Positions 16,430 to 24,655 of a DNA stretch of 32,306 nucleotides are shown piece after piece; the first letter of the stretch is position 1; each line of letters starts with the position of its first letter. Below the pieces are notes generated by a model. It was not told the DNA's origin. It was given only the letters and a program-made list of their open reading frames with translations, and did no database searches. The translations under genes were made by a program, and so were the position numbers. This stretch comes from Lysobacterales bacterium (GTDB lineage Bacteria > Pseudomonadota > Gammaproteobacteria > Xanthomonadales > S139-57), in assembly GCA_015485125.1 (NCBI GenBank), contig WFUE01000214.1, positions 1 to 32,306 on the forward strand, read 5' to 3'.

Positions 16430-19207
16430 ATGATCTTCAACCCCTTCCGGAAACCGCGCTGGCAGCACAAGGACGCGGCCATTCGCGCACGCGCCGTCGC
16501 AACCGACCAGGATGCCAAACTGCAAGCCACCCTGCCCGAGCTGGCCAGCCGCGACCCCGACCCCGACGTGCGCCTGGCCGCCCTGAAACGGCTGGATGAC
16601 CCGCAGGCCTGGAGCCGTACTGCGGCTGAAGACCCACAAAAAAGGGTGCGCGAGGAAGCTGCTCGCCGGTTGCAACAGCTGCTGTTGCACACCGATGACG
16701 AGCAACTGGCCACGCAATTGCTTGATCGTCACGCGCAGGCCGATTGGGTGGCTACCCTGACCCGTGCCAAACTGCCAGTCGTGCGTCTGGCAGCAGCCCG
16801 AAAAGGGGGCAAGAGCGGTCACTGGCGTGAAGTGCTGGAACAAGCCGAAGAAACCGAACTGAAAGCCCTGCTGGATGAACTGAACGATACCCGGCTGCTG
16901 GAAGAACTGCTGCAAAAACCACCCAAGAACCAGAAAAAACTGGTTCAACAGCTGGAAGAGAAACTGGATACCCAACGGCTGGCAGCCGGAGACCCGGCCA
17001 CCGTCGAAAAGCATGCCCGGCGTCTTTGCCAGGCTTATATCGCCCTCAGTCAGGAAACCCGGCCGGATATCCTGAAAACCCGGCTGGACGAACTGGACCG
17101 GCAATGGGAGGCACTGCCACAGAAAGTCGTGGCCGAAAAACACCAGCATCAACGCAACGGCGCACGCAAGATCGCCCTGAATATCCTGCTGGCCCATGAC
17201 CCGGCACACCAGGAAAAACTGCGTCAACAAACACATGCTCAGGCGGAAGCCTGGATCGAACAGATGCGCAGGCTGGCCAACGACCCGCCGGCACAGATGG
17301 AAATACTGCAGGCCAAATTCCAGCAATTGCAACAACAGTGGCAGACGCTGCCGGAATACCTGCTGGAAGCGGAAATCCTGGCGCGCTGGCAGGATGCCCA
17401 TGACCTGGTTGAACATTTATTGCTGCCCGCGGCGGAGGAAACCGCCCTCCCCGGCGATATTGCCGCACTACAGGAAAAAACCCGGCAATGGCTACAACAG
17501 GATGCCAGCGCACTGACCAGCCGCGACCTGACCCGGCTGGAAGAAGAGCTGATCCACGCCAGGGCCACCCACACGCACCCCGATGAAGCCACGGCAAAAG
17601 TGTTGCAACAGACACAGCAACACCTGCACCGCCTGATCGAACGCCATCAGCAACATCTGCGTGAACTGGACGAGACAAAAGCCAGATTTCAGCAACTGCT
17701 GGCCGAGCTCAAAAGCACGCTGGAGCAAGGCCATATCCAGGAAGCCGCTAAACAGGAACAGGAAATCAGCCAACTGACTCCGGCACTGGAAAAGCAGCAA
17801 AGACTTGAAAAAAACAGCCTGAAACAGCTCGCTCGCCTGCGTGCCGAATTGAAGGACAAGCGCCAGTGGCTGCACTGGTCCAACGAGGATCACCGCAAGG
17901 CCTTGTGTGAAGAACTGGAGAACTTTGCGGCAAAGGGCGCGCACCCGGATGCGGTACGGGAAAAACTGCAGCAATCCTGGAAACAATGGCAGACACTGGA
18001 AAAAACCGAACGACCACTGCCTGGCAAGCAACGCTTCGCAGCCAGCCCGGCCAGCTGGCGACGCTTCAGCAAGATTCGCAAGCAACTGGAAGAACAGACC
18101 CAGCCCTATTTCGAAAAACGGCAACGCCAGCAGGAAAAGAACCTGGTCCAATGCCAACAGGCCATAGAGAATATGGAAAAACGGCTGCAGGAAGAAACCA
18201 TCGGCACGGATGCGCAGGCCAAAGCGCTGGAACAGCAACGACATCAACTGCTGGACTGGCTGCACAACCTGTCCAACCTGCCGCCGGCACAGCGCAAGGC
18301 CACCGCCCGAAAACTGCGCGATGTGCTCAAACGCAGCCGCCAGCGGCTCGATCAAGCTTACGATCACTGGCAAGCAGAACGCCAGGCAATCATTGATAAG
18401 GCTGCCGAGGCCGCGGCGCAGGAGGATCTGCAACAGGCTATCGAACAGGCCAAGGCACTACAGGCACATTGGAATCGCATTCCACACTTGCCAAGAAAAC
18501 GGGAACAACCCCTCTGGCGTGCTTTCCGCAAGCACTGCGACACCATTTTCGCGCGCAGAGATGCCGAACAGCAGGCCGAGGCACAGGAACAGGCCCAGCA
18601 GCGACAACAGGCAGAGGCGCTGCTCAAACAGCTACAGGCACTGGATTTCTCGCAGGCCCAGGACCAAGAAGCCCTGCATTCACTGGAACAGACCCTGCAG
18701 GCCATTCGTGACACATGGCGGGAACAGGACACACCGCCTGAGGATCTACAAACCCGCTTCGACCAGCAACTGCGCGAAACCCTGCAGCAACAGAATGTGG
18801 CCAGAACGCGTATTGCACGGGATCGTTTTCTGACGCAACTGGCCGCCGTGGCTGCCGATGGTGACCCGGCCTCGCGAACACAATGGCCCGCTTCCTGGCA
18901 GGAAGCCTGGCAGGCAGGCCGCGAACAGCCCCTCGACGAATCGGCCTTGCGGGAGCAAGTGCTGGAAATGGAAATACTGGCCGATCAACCCTCACCGGGA
19001 GAAGACCAGGCACGGCGTCTGCAGGTACAGGTTGCGCTGGTACAAAAAAAACACGACGGCCAATTGCCCGATGGCGATGCACTGCCGGAATGGCTGCTGC
19101 TACGCTGGCTGCATGCCGGTGGTGGACAATTGCCACAAGACCATCCCCTGCAAGGCCGCTTCACCCAGGGCATGCGGGCCTGTTTTTCCCTGCAGGATCC
19201 GGTCTGA
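16430..19207 (+). CDS. Long coiled-coil DUF349-family protein with N-terminal HEAT-like repeats
   Basis: A 925-aa, mostly helical, strongly Gln/Leu/Arg/Glu-rich cytoplasmic protein with no signal peptide or membrane segment. The N-terminal ~120 residues show HEAT-like units such as DPDPDVRLAALKRLDD and DPQKRVREEAARRL. The remainder has several helical units in which short W/F signatures recur, such as QWRKW-like turns, RRFSKIRKQLEEQTQPYF and LWRAFRKHCDTIFARRD. These mark DUF349 repeats. The function of DUF349 proteins is not established. ATG 16430 lies 9 nt after AAAGG. The gene is preceded by its own candidate promoter and followed after 75 nt by a diguanylate cyclase gene, possibly in one transcript. 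Confidence 0.85.
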   Translation: MIFNPFRKPRWQHKDAAIRARAVATDQDAKLQATLPELASRDPDPDVRLAALKRLDDPQAWSRTAAEDPQKRVREEAARRLQQLLLHTDDEQLATQLLDRHAQADWVATLTRAKLPVVRLAAARKGGKSGHWREVLEQAEETELKALLDELNDTRLLEELLQKPPKNQKKLVQQLEEKLDTQRLAAGDPATVEKHARRLCQAYIALSQETRPDILKTRLDELDRQWEALPQKVVAEKHQHQRNGARKIALNILLAHDPAHQEKLRQQTHAQAEAWIEQMRRLANDPPAQMEILQAKFQQLQQQWQTLPEYLLEAEILARWQDAHDLVEHLLLPAAEETALPGDIAALQEKTRQWLQQDASALTSRDLTRLEEELIHARATHTHPDEATAKVLQQTQQHLHRLIERHQQHLRELDETKARFQQLLAELKSTLEQGHIQEAAKQEQEISQLTPALEKQQRLEKNSLKQLARLRAELKDKRQWLHWSNEDHRKALCEELENFAAKGAHPDAVREKLQQSWKQWQTLEKTERPLPGKQRFAASPASWRRFSKIRKQLEEQTQPYFEKRQRQQEKNLVQCQQAIENMEKRLQEETIGTDAQAKALEQQRHQLLDWLHNLSNLPPAQRKATARKLRDVLKRSRQRLDQAYDHWQAERQAIIDKAAEAAAQEDLQQAIEQAKALQAHWNRIPHLPRKREQPLWRAFRKHCDTIFARRDAEQQAEAQEQAQQRQQAEALLKQLQALDFSQAQDQEALHSLEQTLQAIRDTWREQDTPPEDLQTRFDQQLRETLQQQNVARTRIARDRFLTQLAAVAADGDPASRTQWPASWQEAWQAGREQPLDESALREQVLEMEILADQPSPGEDQARRLQVQVALVQKKHDGQLPDGDALPEWLLLRWLHAGGGQLPQDHPLQGRFTQGMRACFSLQDPV

Positions 19208-19282
19208 AATACCCGCATCCGTACAGGGTACTTTTCATTTTCATCCGGTTCCCGTAGGCTGTATACAAAAAAGAGCAGCATC

Positions 19283-21139
19283 ATGCGTCTCAACAAGAAA
19301 TCACTGATCTTCGCTTCAGGGATGATGCTGACACTGTTCGTACTGACCACCAGCGTTCTGCTGCTGGTCATGCGCCACTACACCGTGGAATCGGTACGCC
19401 AGCAGAGTCTGCTGCAATCCCGCCTGCTACTGCACCAGATGGTACTGCTGGATCAACACCAACCCGAACTCAAGGCACAGTGGAAAAAGGGCCTGCGCCG
19501 GCTGCAAGGCATGAAGGATGCCCATATCTTTCGGGGTGAGGCGGTTCGTCAGCAATATGGCCCCGGCACCCCGGATGCCCAACCGGCAGACCCCCTGGAA
19601 AGAACGGTCCTGGCTACCGGGCAAGCCGTCATGGACATTACCTACGCGGATTTTCAGCCGGTCTTTCGCCATGTCATTCCCTGGCGCATGGACAGCGACC
19701 CCAGCATCGATTGCAGCCAGTGTCATCAGGCCGCCCCGGATGCCGTCCTGGGGGGCATCAGCATTCGCCTGGATACCACCGCGCTGACCACCGGCGCCAA
19801 GGTCATCGTGGGCAGCATCACCCTGATTTTCATCCTGTTTACCCTGTTTTTGCTCTGGCTGTTACAGCGCATCACCACGCCCATCGTGGAAACCGCCCAT
19901 GACATCCACCGCTCGGTGGAACAAGCCATCAGTGGTGATTTCAGCGGCCAGATCAGTACCCGTTCCGAGGATGAAATCGGTGACATCGCCAAGAGTTTCA
20001 ATACCCTGACCCTGTTCCTCAACCGGGACTTGCGTGAAATCCGCACCAACGTGGCGCAACTGCTGCGTTGTGAAAATACGCGGGCCAAAAACCTGCTGGC
20101 CAGCACCACGCGCATGGTGGATGGGCTGATCGAGGTTTCTCATTTCAAGCAAACCATCGAGGGGGATGAGCACCGCATGGACGTCTATCGCCGCCTGGCA
20201 AGGGTGCTCAGTGATGATTTTCTGGTGGAACACTTCAGCCTGTATGAAGTGGACCACAACAAGAAACGCATTCTGCCACTGATGGTGGACCATGACACTG
20301 CGGACAGCGTGCATTGGTGCGACCCCCAGATTCAGATCCGTTCGGAGTCCTGCCGTGCCTGCCGTACCGGGCAGATCACCACCAACCTGGAAGAGCCGGA
20401 AATCTGCCCCTGCTTCCGCAGCCACGACGAACGCTACGTGTTCCACCTGTGCATTCCGGTCATCCAGTCCGGCCGGGTTGGCAGTATCGTGCAGCTGGTA
20501 TTCCATCAGGAAGAAGCGGATGAATTGATGAAATCCCGCCCCATTCTGGAAGCCTATCTGCGGGAAGCCGCGCCCGTGCTGGAAGCCAAGCGGCTGATGG
20601 ACAAGCTCAAGGAAACCACCCTGCGTGACCCCATGACCGGGCTGCATAACCGCCGCTTTCTCGAAGAATACATGGAAACCCTGCTGGCCAGCCAAAGCCG
20701 GCGGGATACCCCAATGGGCGTGCTGATGCTGGATGTGGACTACTTCAAGAAGGTCAACGACACACTGGGCCACCAGGCCGGTGACGAGTTGCTCAAGGGC
20801 GTGGCGCGCATTCTCAAGAACTCGGTACGAGCAGCGGATCTGGTCATCCGCTATGGCGGTGAGGAATTTCTGATCCTGCTGCAGGATGTGGATCCGGAAC
20901 ATCTGCTACAGGTGGCGGAAAAGATCCGCGCCAAGGTGGAAGAACAGGAGTTCCAGCTACCCGGTCACGTACTGCACAAGACCATCTCCATCGGTGCCAG
21001 CCTGATGCCGGAAGACGGCGACACGCTCTGGCAAGTCATCAAGTTTGCCGATGTCGCCCTCTATCAGGCCAAGGAACAGGGCCGCAACCGGGTCATCCGC
21101 TTCGACCCGGAGATGTGGCAGGACAAGGGCGAATACTGA
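19283..21139 (+). CDS. Diguanylate cyclase with periplasmic c-type heme motif, HAMP and Cys-rich linker domain
   Basis: Makes c-di-GMP from GTP at the inner membrane. It is 618 aa. TM1 spans about 8-30. The periplasmic sensor (about 31-170) contains a CXXCH heme attachment motif, CSQCH (144-148), near its end. TM2 (about 173-195) and a HAMP domain (about 196-250) follow, then a GAF-like region (295-415) with six cysteines: C346, CRAC (357, 360), CPC (375, 377) and C390. The C-terminal GGDEF domain has an intact GGEEF site (525-529), an inhibitory RxxD I-site (RAAD, 516-519) and LDVDYFKKVND. A covalent heme suggests redox or gas sensing; the cysteine set could hold metal or act as a thiol switch. 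The start follows a weak AAGAG site. Confidence 0.92.
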   Translation: MRLNKKSLIFASGMMLTLFVLTTSVLLLVMRHYTVESVRQQSLLQSRLLLHQMVLLDQHQPELKAQWKKGLRRLQGMKDAHIFRGEAVRQQYGPGTPDAQPADPLERTVLATGQAVMDITYADFQPVFRHVIPWRMDSDPSIDCSQCHQAAPDAVLGGISIRLDTTALTTGAKVIVGSITLIFILFTLFLLWLLQRITTPIVETAHDIHRSVEQAISGDFSGQISTRSEDEIGDIAKSFNTLTLFLNRDLREIRTNVAQLLRCENTRAKNLLASTTRMVDGLIEVSHFKQTIEGDEHRMDVYRRLARVLSDDFLVEHFSLYEVDHNKKRILPLMVDHDTADSVHWCDPQIQIRSESCRACRTGQITTNLEEPEICPCFRSHDERYVFHLCIPVIQSGRVGSIVQLVFHQEEADELMKSRPILEAYLREAAPVLEAKRLMDKLKETTLRDPMTGLHNRRFLEEYMETLLASQSRRDTPMGVLMLDVDYFKKVNDTLGHQAGDELLKGVARILKNSVRAADLVIRYGGEEFLILLQDVDPEHLLQVAEKIRAKVEEQEFQLPGHVLHKTISIGASLMPEDGDTLWQVIKFADVALYQAKEQGRNRVIRFDPEMWQDKGEY

Positions 21140-21179
21140 AACCGCAACTCAAACTGCCATCCTCTCCGGTACACCCGGT

Positions 21180-21208
21180 TTGTACCCAAAACGGGGGAGT
21201 GCCATAAT
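21180..21208 (+). promoter_or_regulatory. Candidate promoter of the penicillin-acylase-family gene
   Basis: TTGTAC (21180-21185) and CATAAT (21203-21208) are separated by 17 nt, 57 nt ahead of the start codon. The -10 matches 5 of 6 consensus positions. The -35 is only fair. Confidence 0.5.
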
Positions 21209-21265
21209 GCCGGGCACCATGACACTACGTCATTTCTGTTCAACCACTGCCTGGGGGAGGCAAAC

Positions 21266-24064
21266 ATGAAGAAAATTGCTCTTTCACTGGCCATGGGGCT
21301 TGGCATGGCCTTTGGCCTGCAAGCAAGCGAAACCGTGGTCAGCCAGCAACTGCAACAACCCGTCACCATTCAATATGACGAGGAAGGCATTCCGCACATC
21401 ACCGGTGAAAACCTGTCCGAAACCGAGATTGCCTTTGCTCAGGGCTATGCCCAGGCCGCCCAACGCTTCTTCCAGATGGATCTGACACGTAGAGTCGCCA
21501 GCGGCACGCTGGCTGAACTGGTAGGCAGCAGCGTGCTCGCGGACGACATCCAACTGCGTACCCTCGGCTTGCGCCGTGCCGCCTGGCAAACCTGGGTAGC
21601 CATGAACAATGACACCCGCGCCTGGCTCAAGGCCTATGCGGATGGCGTAAACACCTGGCTTGCACACAACCCACTGCCCAGTGAATACGGCGCTCTGGAA
21701 TTGAGCAAGGCCACGCCCTGGCAACCGGTGGACTCCATCGTGGTGGCCAAGGCCCTGGCCTTCCAGCTCTCCTTTGACCTGGATGTCGACCTCACCATCA
21801 AGGCGGCCGCCTACCAGCAGGCCGGCCAGGTCGGCGGTTTTAACGGCACTGCCCTGTTCAGTGAAGATACTCATCGCAGCCAGCCGCCGGATGACCGGGT
21901 CAGTGCCCCTGGCTTCATCCAGTCCATTGGAGGACTGGGCAAGACTGAAAGCAACCCGGCATTGGGGCTGGTTTCACCCCTGGCGGCCAAACTGGCCAGT
22001 GCCTACAAGGCCAAGGTTGGCCAGATTCCCTTTTTCCAGAAATCCCTGCGCCCGGACAAGAATGGCGCCGGTTCCAACTGGTGGATCGTCGATGGCGAGC
22101 ACACCGCCAGCGGCATGCCCATTCTGGCCAATGACCCGCACCTGAGTCTCAATATACCCTCCGTGTTCATGGAAGCCTATCTGCCAGAAGCCGCCGGTGT
22201 GAGCGTGCCGGGCACACCCGGCATCATCCAGGGCTGCACCCTCTACTACTGCTGGGGTTCCACCGTACACCCCATGGATGTCACCGATACCTTCATGGAG
22301 CAGCTGGAAACCAACAATTTCGGCCTGCCCACCCATATCATCCACAATGGCGAGAAGGAGCCCCTGCTGTGGATCTACCAGAGCTACTACGCCAACCAGA
22401 TCGGCGATGGCGTGATGGACAATCTGGAACGGCAGCCCGTGGGTTATGACGCGGGTGGAATCACCTTCGTCGTACCGCGACGCAACAACGGCCCGCTGGT
22501 ACAGGTGGATGTGGAAAACAAGACCGGTCTGAGCGTGCAATACACCGGCTGGGGCCCCACTTTCGAACTGGAAGCCTTCCGCCTGATGAACCGTGGCCAG
22601 AACCTGGATGATTTCAAGGCCGCCCTGCAATACTTCGATGTGGGTTCGCAGAACTTCGGCTACGCCGACCGGGAAGGCAACATTGCCTATTTCACCAGCG
22701 CGGAAATGCCTTTGCGTGAAGATTTGCAAACCATGAACACACTGGATGGCGGCATACCACCATTCATGATCCGGGATGGTTCGGGCGCACTGAAACACGA
22801 ATGGATGCCAGTACAAAACCCGCAACCCATGCAGGCTGTGCCCTATGAGATCCTGCCCTTCGACGAAATGCCACAATTGGTCAACCCGGAAGCCGGCTAT
22901 ATCGCCAACGCCAACAACGACCCGGTCGGTGTCAGTCTGGACAACAACCCGTTCAACCAGCTGCGCCCCGGCGGCGGTATCTACTATCTCAACCCCTTCT
23001 ACTCTGCCTATCGTATCGGTCGTATCGACCGGGTACTGCAAGACATGGTCAGCAAGGCGGATGTGGATTTCGACAAGATGCGCAGCCTGCAAGCCAACAA
23101 CCAGCTGCTGGATGCCGAGCTGATGACACCCTACATCCTGACCGCCATGGAAAGAGCAGGCAAGGAGGATGCCTGGCCCGGCCTGCAACAGTTCCTGGGT
23201 GACCTGCGCGTGCTGGAAGCGGTAGAACGGCTGTCCAAATGGGATTTCAGCACCCCCACCGGCATTCCGGAAGGCTATGACCCGGGTGATGACCCGTTCG
23301 CCCTGCCTGAACCCAGCCAGGATGAAATCGATGCTTCCGTGGCCGCCACTATTTTTGCCATCTGGCGCTCGCAAATGCTCGCCAACACCATGGATGCCGT
23401 GTTCGATGCCATGGGCATGACGGCCTACCGCCCATCCGCGCGCATGGCCTACAACGCCCTCAAGCATCATCTGGACAGCTTTGAGCAGAACCGTGGCATG
23501 GGCGCTTCCGGCATTCCGTTCTTCAATGTGGATGGAGCACCCACCCCCGAGGATGCCCGTGACTTCATCATTCTCTACAGCCTGCAACAGGGCCTGAACC
23601 TGCTGGCTTCCGACGAATTCGCACCGGCCTTCGGCAACAGCACGCATCTGTCGGACTACCGCTGGGGCAAGCTGCACCGGATCGTCTTCGACCATCCTCT
23701 GGGCGCGCCCTTCAACATTCCCAACTATGGGCCGTTCAACGACCTGTCACCGGAAATGCCCGGCCTTGCGCGTGCCGGTGGCTATGAATCGGTAGATGCC
23801 TCCCGTCACGATGCCCGCGCCGACAGCCTCAACGGCTTCATGTTTGGCGCGGGGCCGGCCCGCCGCTTCATTGGTGAGATGCAGGCCGAGAATATCCTGG
23901 GGCACCAGACCATCCCCGGTGGTCAATCTGGAGAAATCACCTCCCCGCTCTATGCCAGCCAACTACCCCGTTGGCTGACCAACCAGTATCATGATCTGGT
24001 ACCGGGGCAAACACCGGCCACCATCACCGACACGGTCGAATTGCTGCCGGCAACCACGCCCTGA
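21266..24064 (+). CDS. Periplasmic penicillin acylase family amidase (Ntn hydrolase)
   Basis: An N-terminal-nucleophile amidase of 932 aa, made as a precursor and cleaved into two chains. The signal peptide MKKIALSLAMGLGMAFGLQA ends near residue 20. The alpha chain is about 21-269. The nucleophile is Ser270 in NGAG|SNWWIV, which begins the beta chain. SGMPILANDPHL and the oxyanion-type Asn in NANNDPVG (about residue 550) follow. The substrate cannot be read from sequence. Family members act on beta-lactams, acyl-homoserine lactones (quorum quenching) and other amides. The start is strong: GGGGGAGG 5 nt upstream of ATG. It stands alone between a diguanylate cyclase gene and a small gene. Confidence 0.93.
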   Translation: MKKIALSLAMGLGMAFGLQASETVVSQQLQQPVTIQYDEEGIPHITGENLSETEIAFAQGYAQAAQRFFQMDLTRRVASGTLAELVGSSVLADDIQLRTLGLRRAAWQTWVAMNNDTRAWLKAYADGVNTWLAHNPLPSEYGALELSKATPWQPVDSIVVAKALAFQLSFDLDVDLTIKAAAYQQAGQVGGFNGTALFSEDTHRSQPPDDRVSAPGFIQSIGGLGKTESNPALGLVSPLAAKLASAYKAKVGQIPFFQKSLRPDKNGAGSNWWIVDGEHTASGMPILANDPHLSLNIPSVFMEAYLPEAAGVSVPGTPGIIQGCTLYYCWGSTVHPMDVTDTFMEQLETNNFGLPTHIIHNGEKEPLLWIYQSYYANQIGDGVMDNLERQPVGYDAGGITFVVPRRNNGPLVQVDVENKTGLSVQYTGWGPTFELEAFRLMNRGQNLDDFKAALQYFDVGSQNFGYADREGNIAYFTSAEMPLREDLQTMNTLDGGIPPFMIRDGSGALKHEWMPVQNPQPMQAVPYEILPFDEMPQLVNPEAGYIANANNDPVGVSLDNNPFNQLRPGGGIYYLNPFYSAYRIGRIDRVLQDMVSKADVDFDKMRSLQANNQLLDAELMTPYILTAMERAGKEDAWPGLQQFLGDLRVLEAVERLSKWDFSTPTGIPEGYDPGDDPFALPEPSQDEIDASVAATIFAIWRSQMLANTMDAVFDAMGMTAYRPSARMAYNALKHHLDSFEQNRGMGASGIPFFNVDGAPTPEDARDFIILYSLQQGLNLLASDEFAPAFGNSTHLSDYRWGKLHRIVFDHPLGAPFNIPNYGPFNDLSPEMPGLARAGGYESVDASRHDARADSLNGFMFGAGPARRFIGEMQAENILGHQTIPGGQSGEITSPLYASQLPRWLTNQYHDLVPGQTPATITDTVELLPATTP

Positions 24065-24073
24065 AACCGAATT

Positions 24074-24097
24074 TCAGACCACAGGGAAGTGGTCTGA
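24074..24097. repeat. 9-bp perfect inverted repeat after the acylase gene
   Basis: TCAGACCAC and GTGGTCTGA pair perfectly over a 6-nt loop (AGGGAA), 10 nt after the acylase stop. There is no T tract on either side. GGTCTG is repeated at 24111-24116, followed by TGTACTGTACA, a near-perfect small palindrome. It may be a 3'-end stem of the acylase mRNA or an operator for the next gene. Confidence 0.6.
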
Positions 24098-24160
24098 TCA
24101 CCCTGAAACAGGTCTGTACTGTACAATGGCGACGATCATCGTCTCGAAAGGATCGCTGCC

Positions 24161-24640
24161 TTGAACACCCTGCTGGAACAATTCACCCTGGTACGCACTC
24201 AATGGATCCGCCTGCACGCGGAACTGCTCAAGCCCGTGGCGGCCGAACAGCCACACCAGCTGAAGGTGGAAATCAAGCTCACGCCCAGTACGCTCCCTGG
24301 AGAAAACAACGGCATGCCCGAATATCAGATCGGTTGTCGCATGCACTGCCTCGGGCACCTGCCCCAGAAAGAAGAAGAGCCGCTGTTTCAGACGGAAGTC
24401 TTGATGAACGCCATCTACCGGCAAGCGCATGGCATGCCTTTGGATTTCACTCGCTTCAGCGCACTGCACAGCCAGTGCAATCGCCAGCTCTACCCGCTGC
24501 TACGCCTGAAACTCATCCAGCTGGTCAGGGAACTGGGTATCAGTCAGGTACAATTGCCGGAAGACTTGTTCACACAAATGGAAGAGACCCGACCGGAGCT
24601 GGACAGCGAAGGGCCGGAAAAAACCACCCGCCTGCATTGA
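24161..24640 (+). CDS. Conserved hypothetical protein, weakly SecB-like
   Basis: A soluble 159-aa protein with no signal peptide. It seems to start at TTG 24161, with AAAGGA 8 nt upstream; no ATG occurs before residue 52. An N-terminal helix is followed by strand-rich sequence (LKVEIKLTPSTLPG, YQIGCRMHC) and a helical end (RQLYPLLRLKLIQLVRELGI). It closes with QLPEDLF. The order of beta segments followed by a long helix near an ITLPYDLF-like end recalls the SecB chaperone fold, but no motif is decisive. Two cysteines lie close together (C59 and C63). It ends 15 nt before the convergent CNB-FHA gene. A -10-like TACAAT lies at 24122-24127. Function unknown. Confidence 0.65.
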   Translation: MNTLLEQFTLVRTQWIRLHAELLKPVAAEQPHQLKVEIKLTPSTLPGENNGMPEYQIGCRMHCLGHLPQKEEEPLFQTEVLMNAIYRQAHGMPLDFTRFSALHSQCNRQLYPLLRLKLIQLVRELGISQVQLPEDLFTQMEETRPELDSEGPEKTTRLH

Positions 24641-24655
24641 GGCAAGTGTAATCGG

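Noticed and set aside
21974-23695. 573-aa minus-strand ORF opposite the acylase
   Set aside because: It lies wholly inside the acylase gene, and its low-complexity Val/His/Gly pattern is typical of an antisense frame.
24116-24127. TGTACTGTACA considered as a LexA box
   Set aside because: It lacks the CTGT-N8-ACAG layout. It was kept only as an unassigned palindrome.
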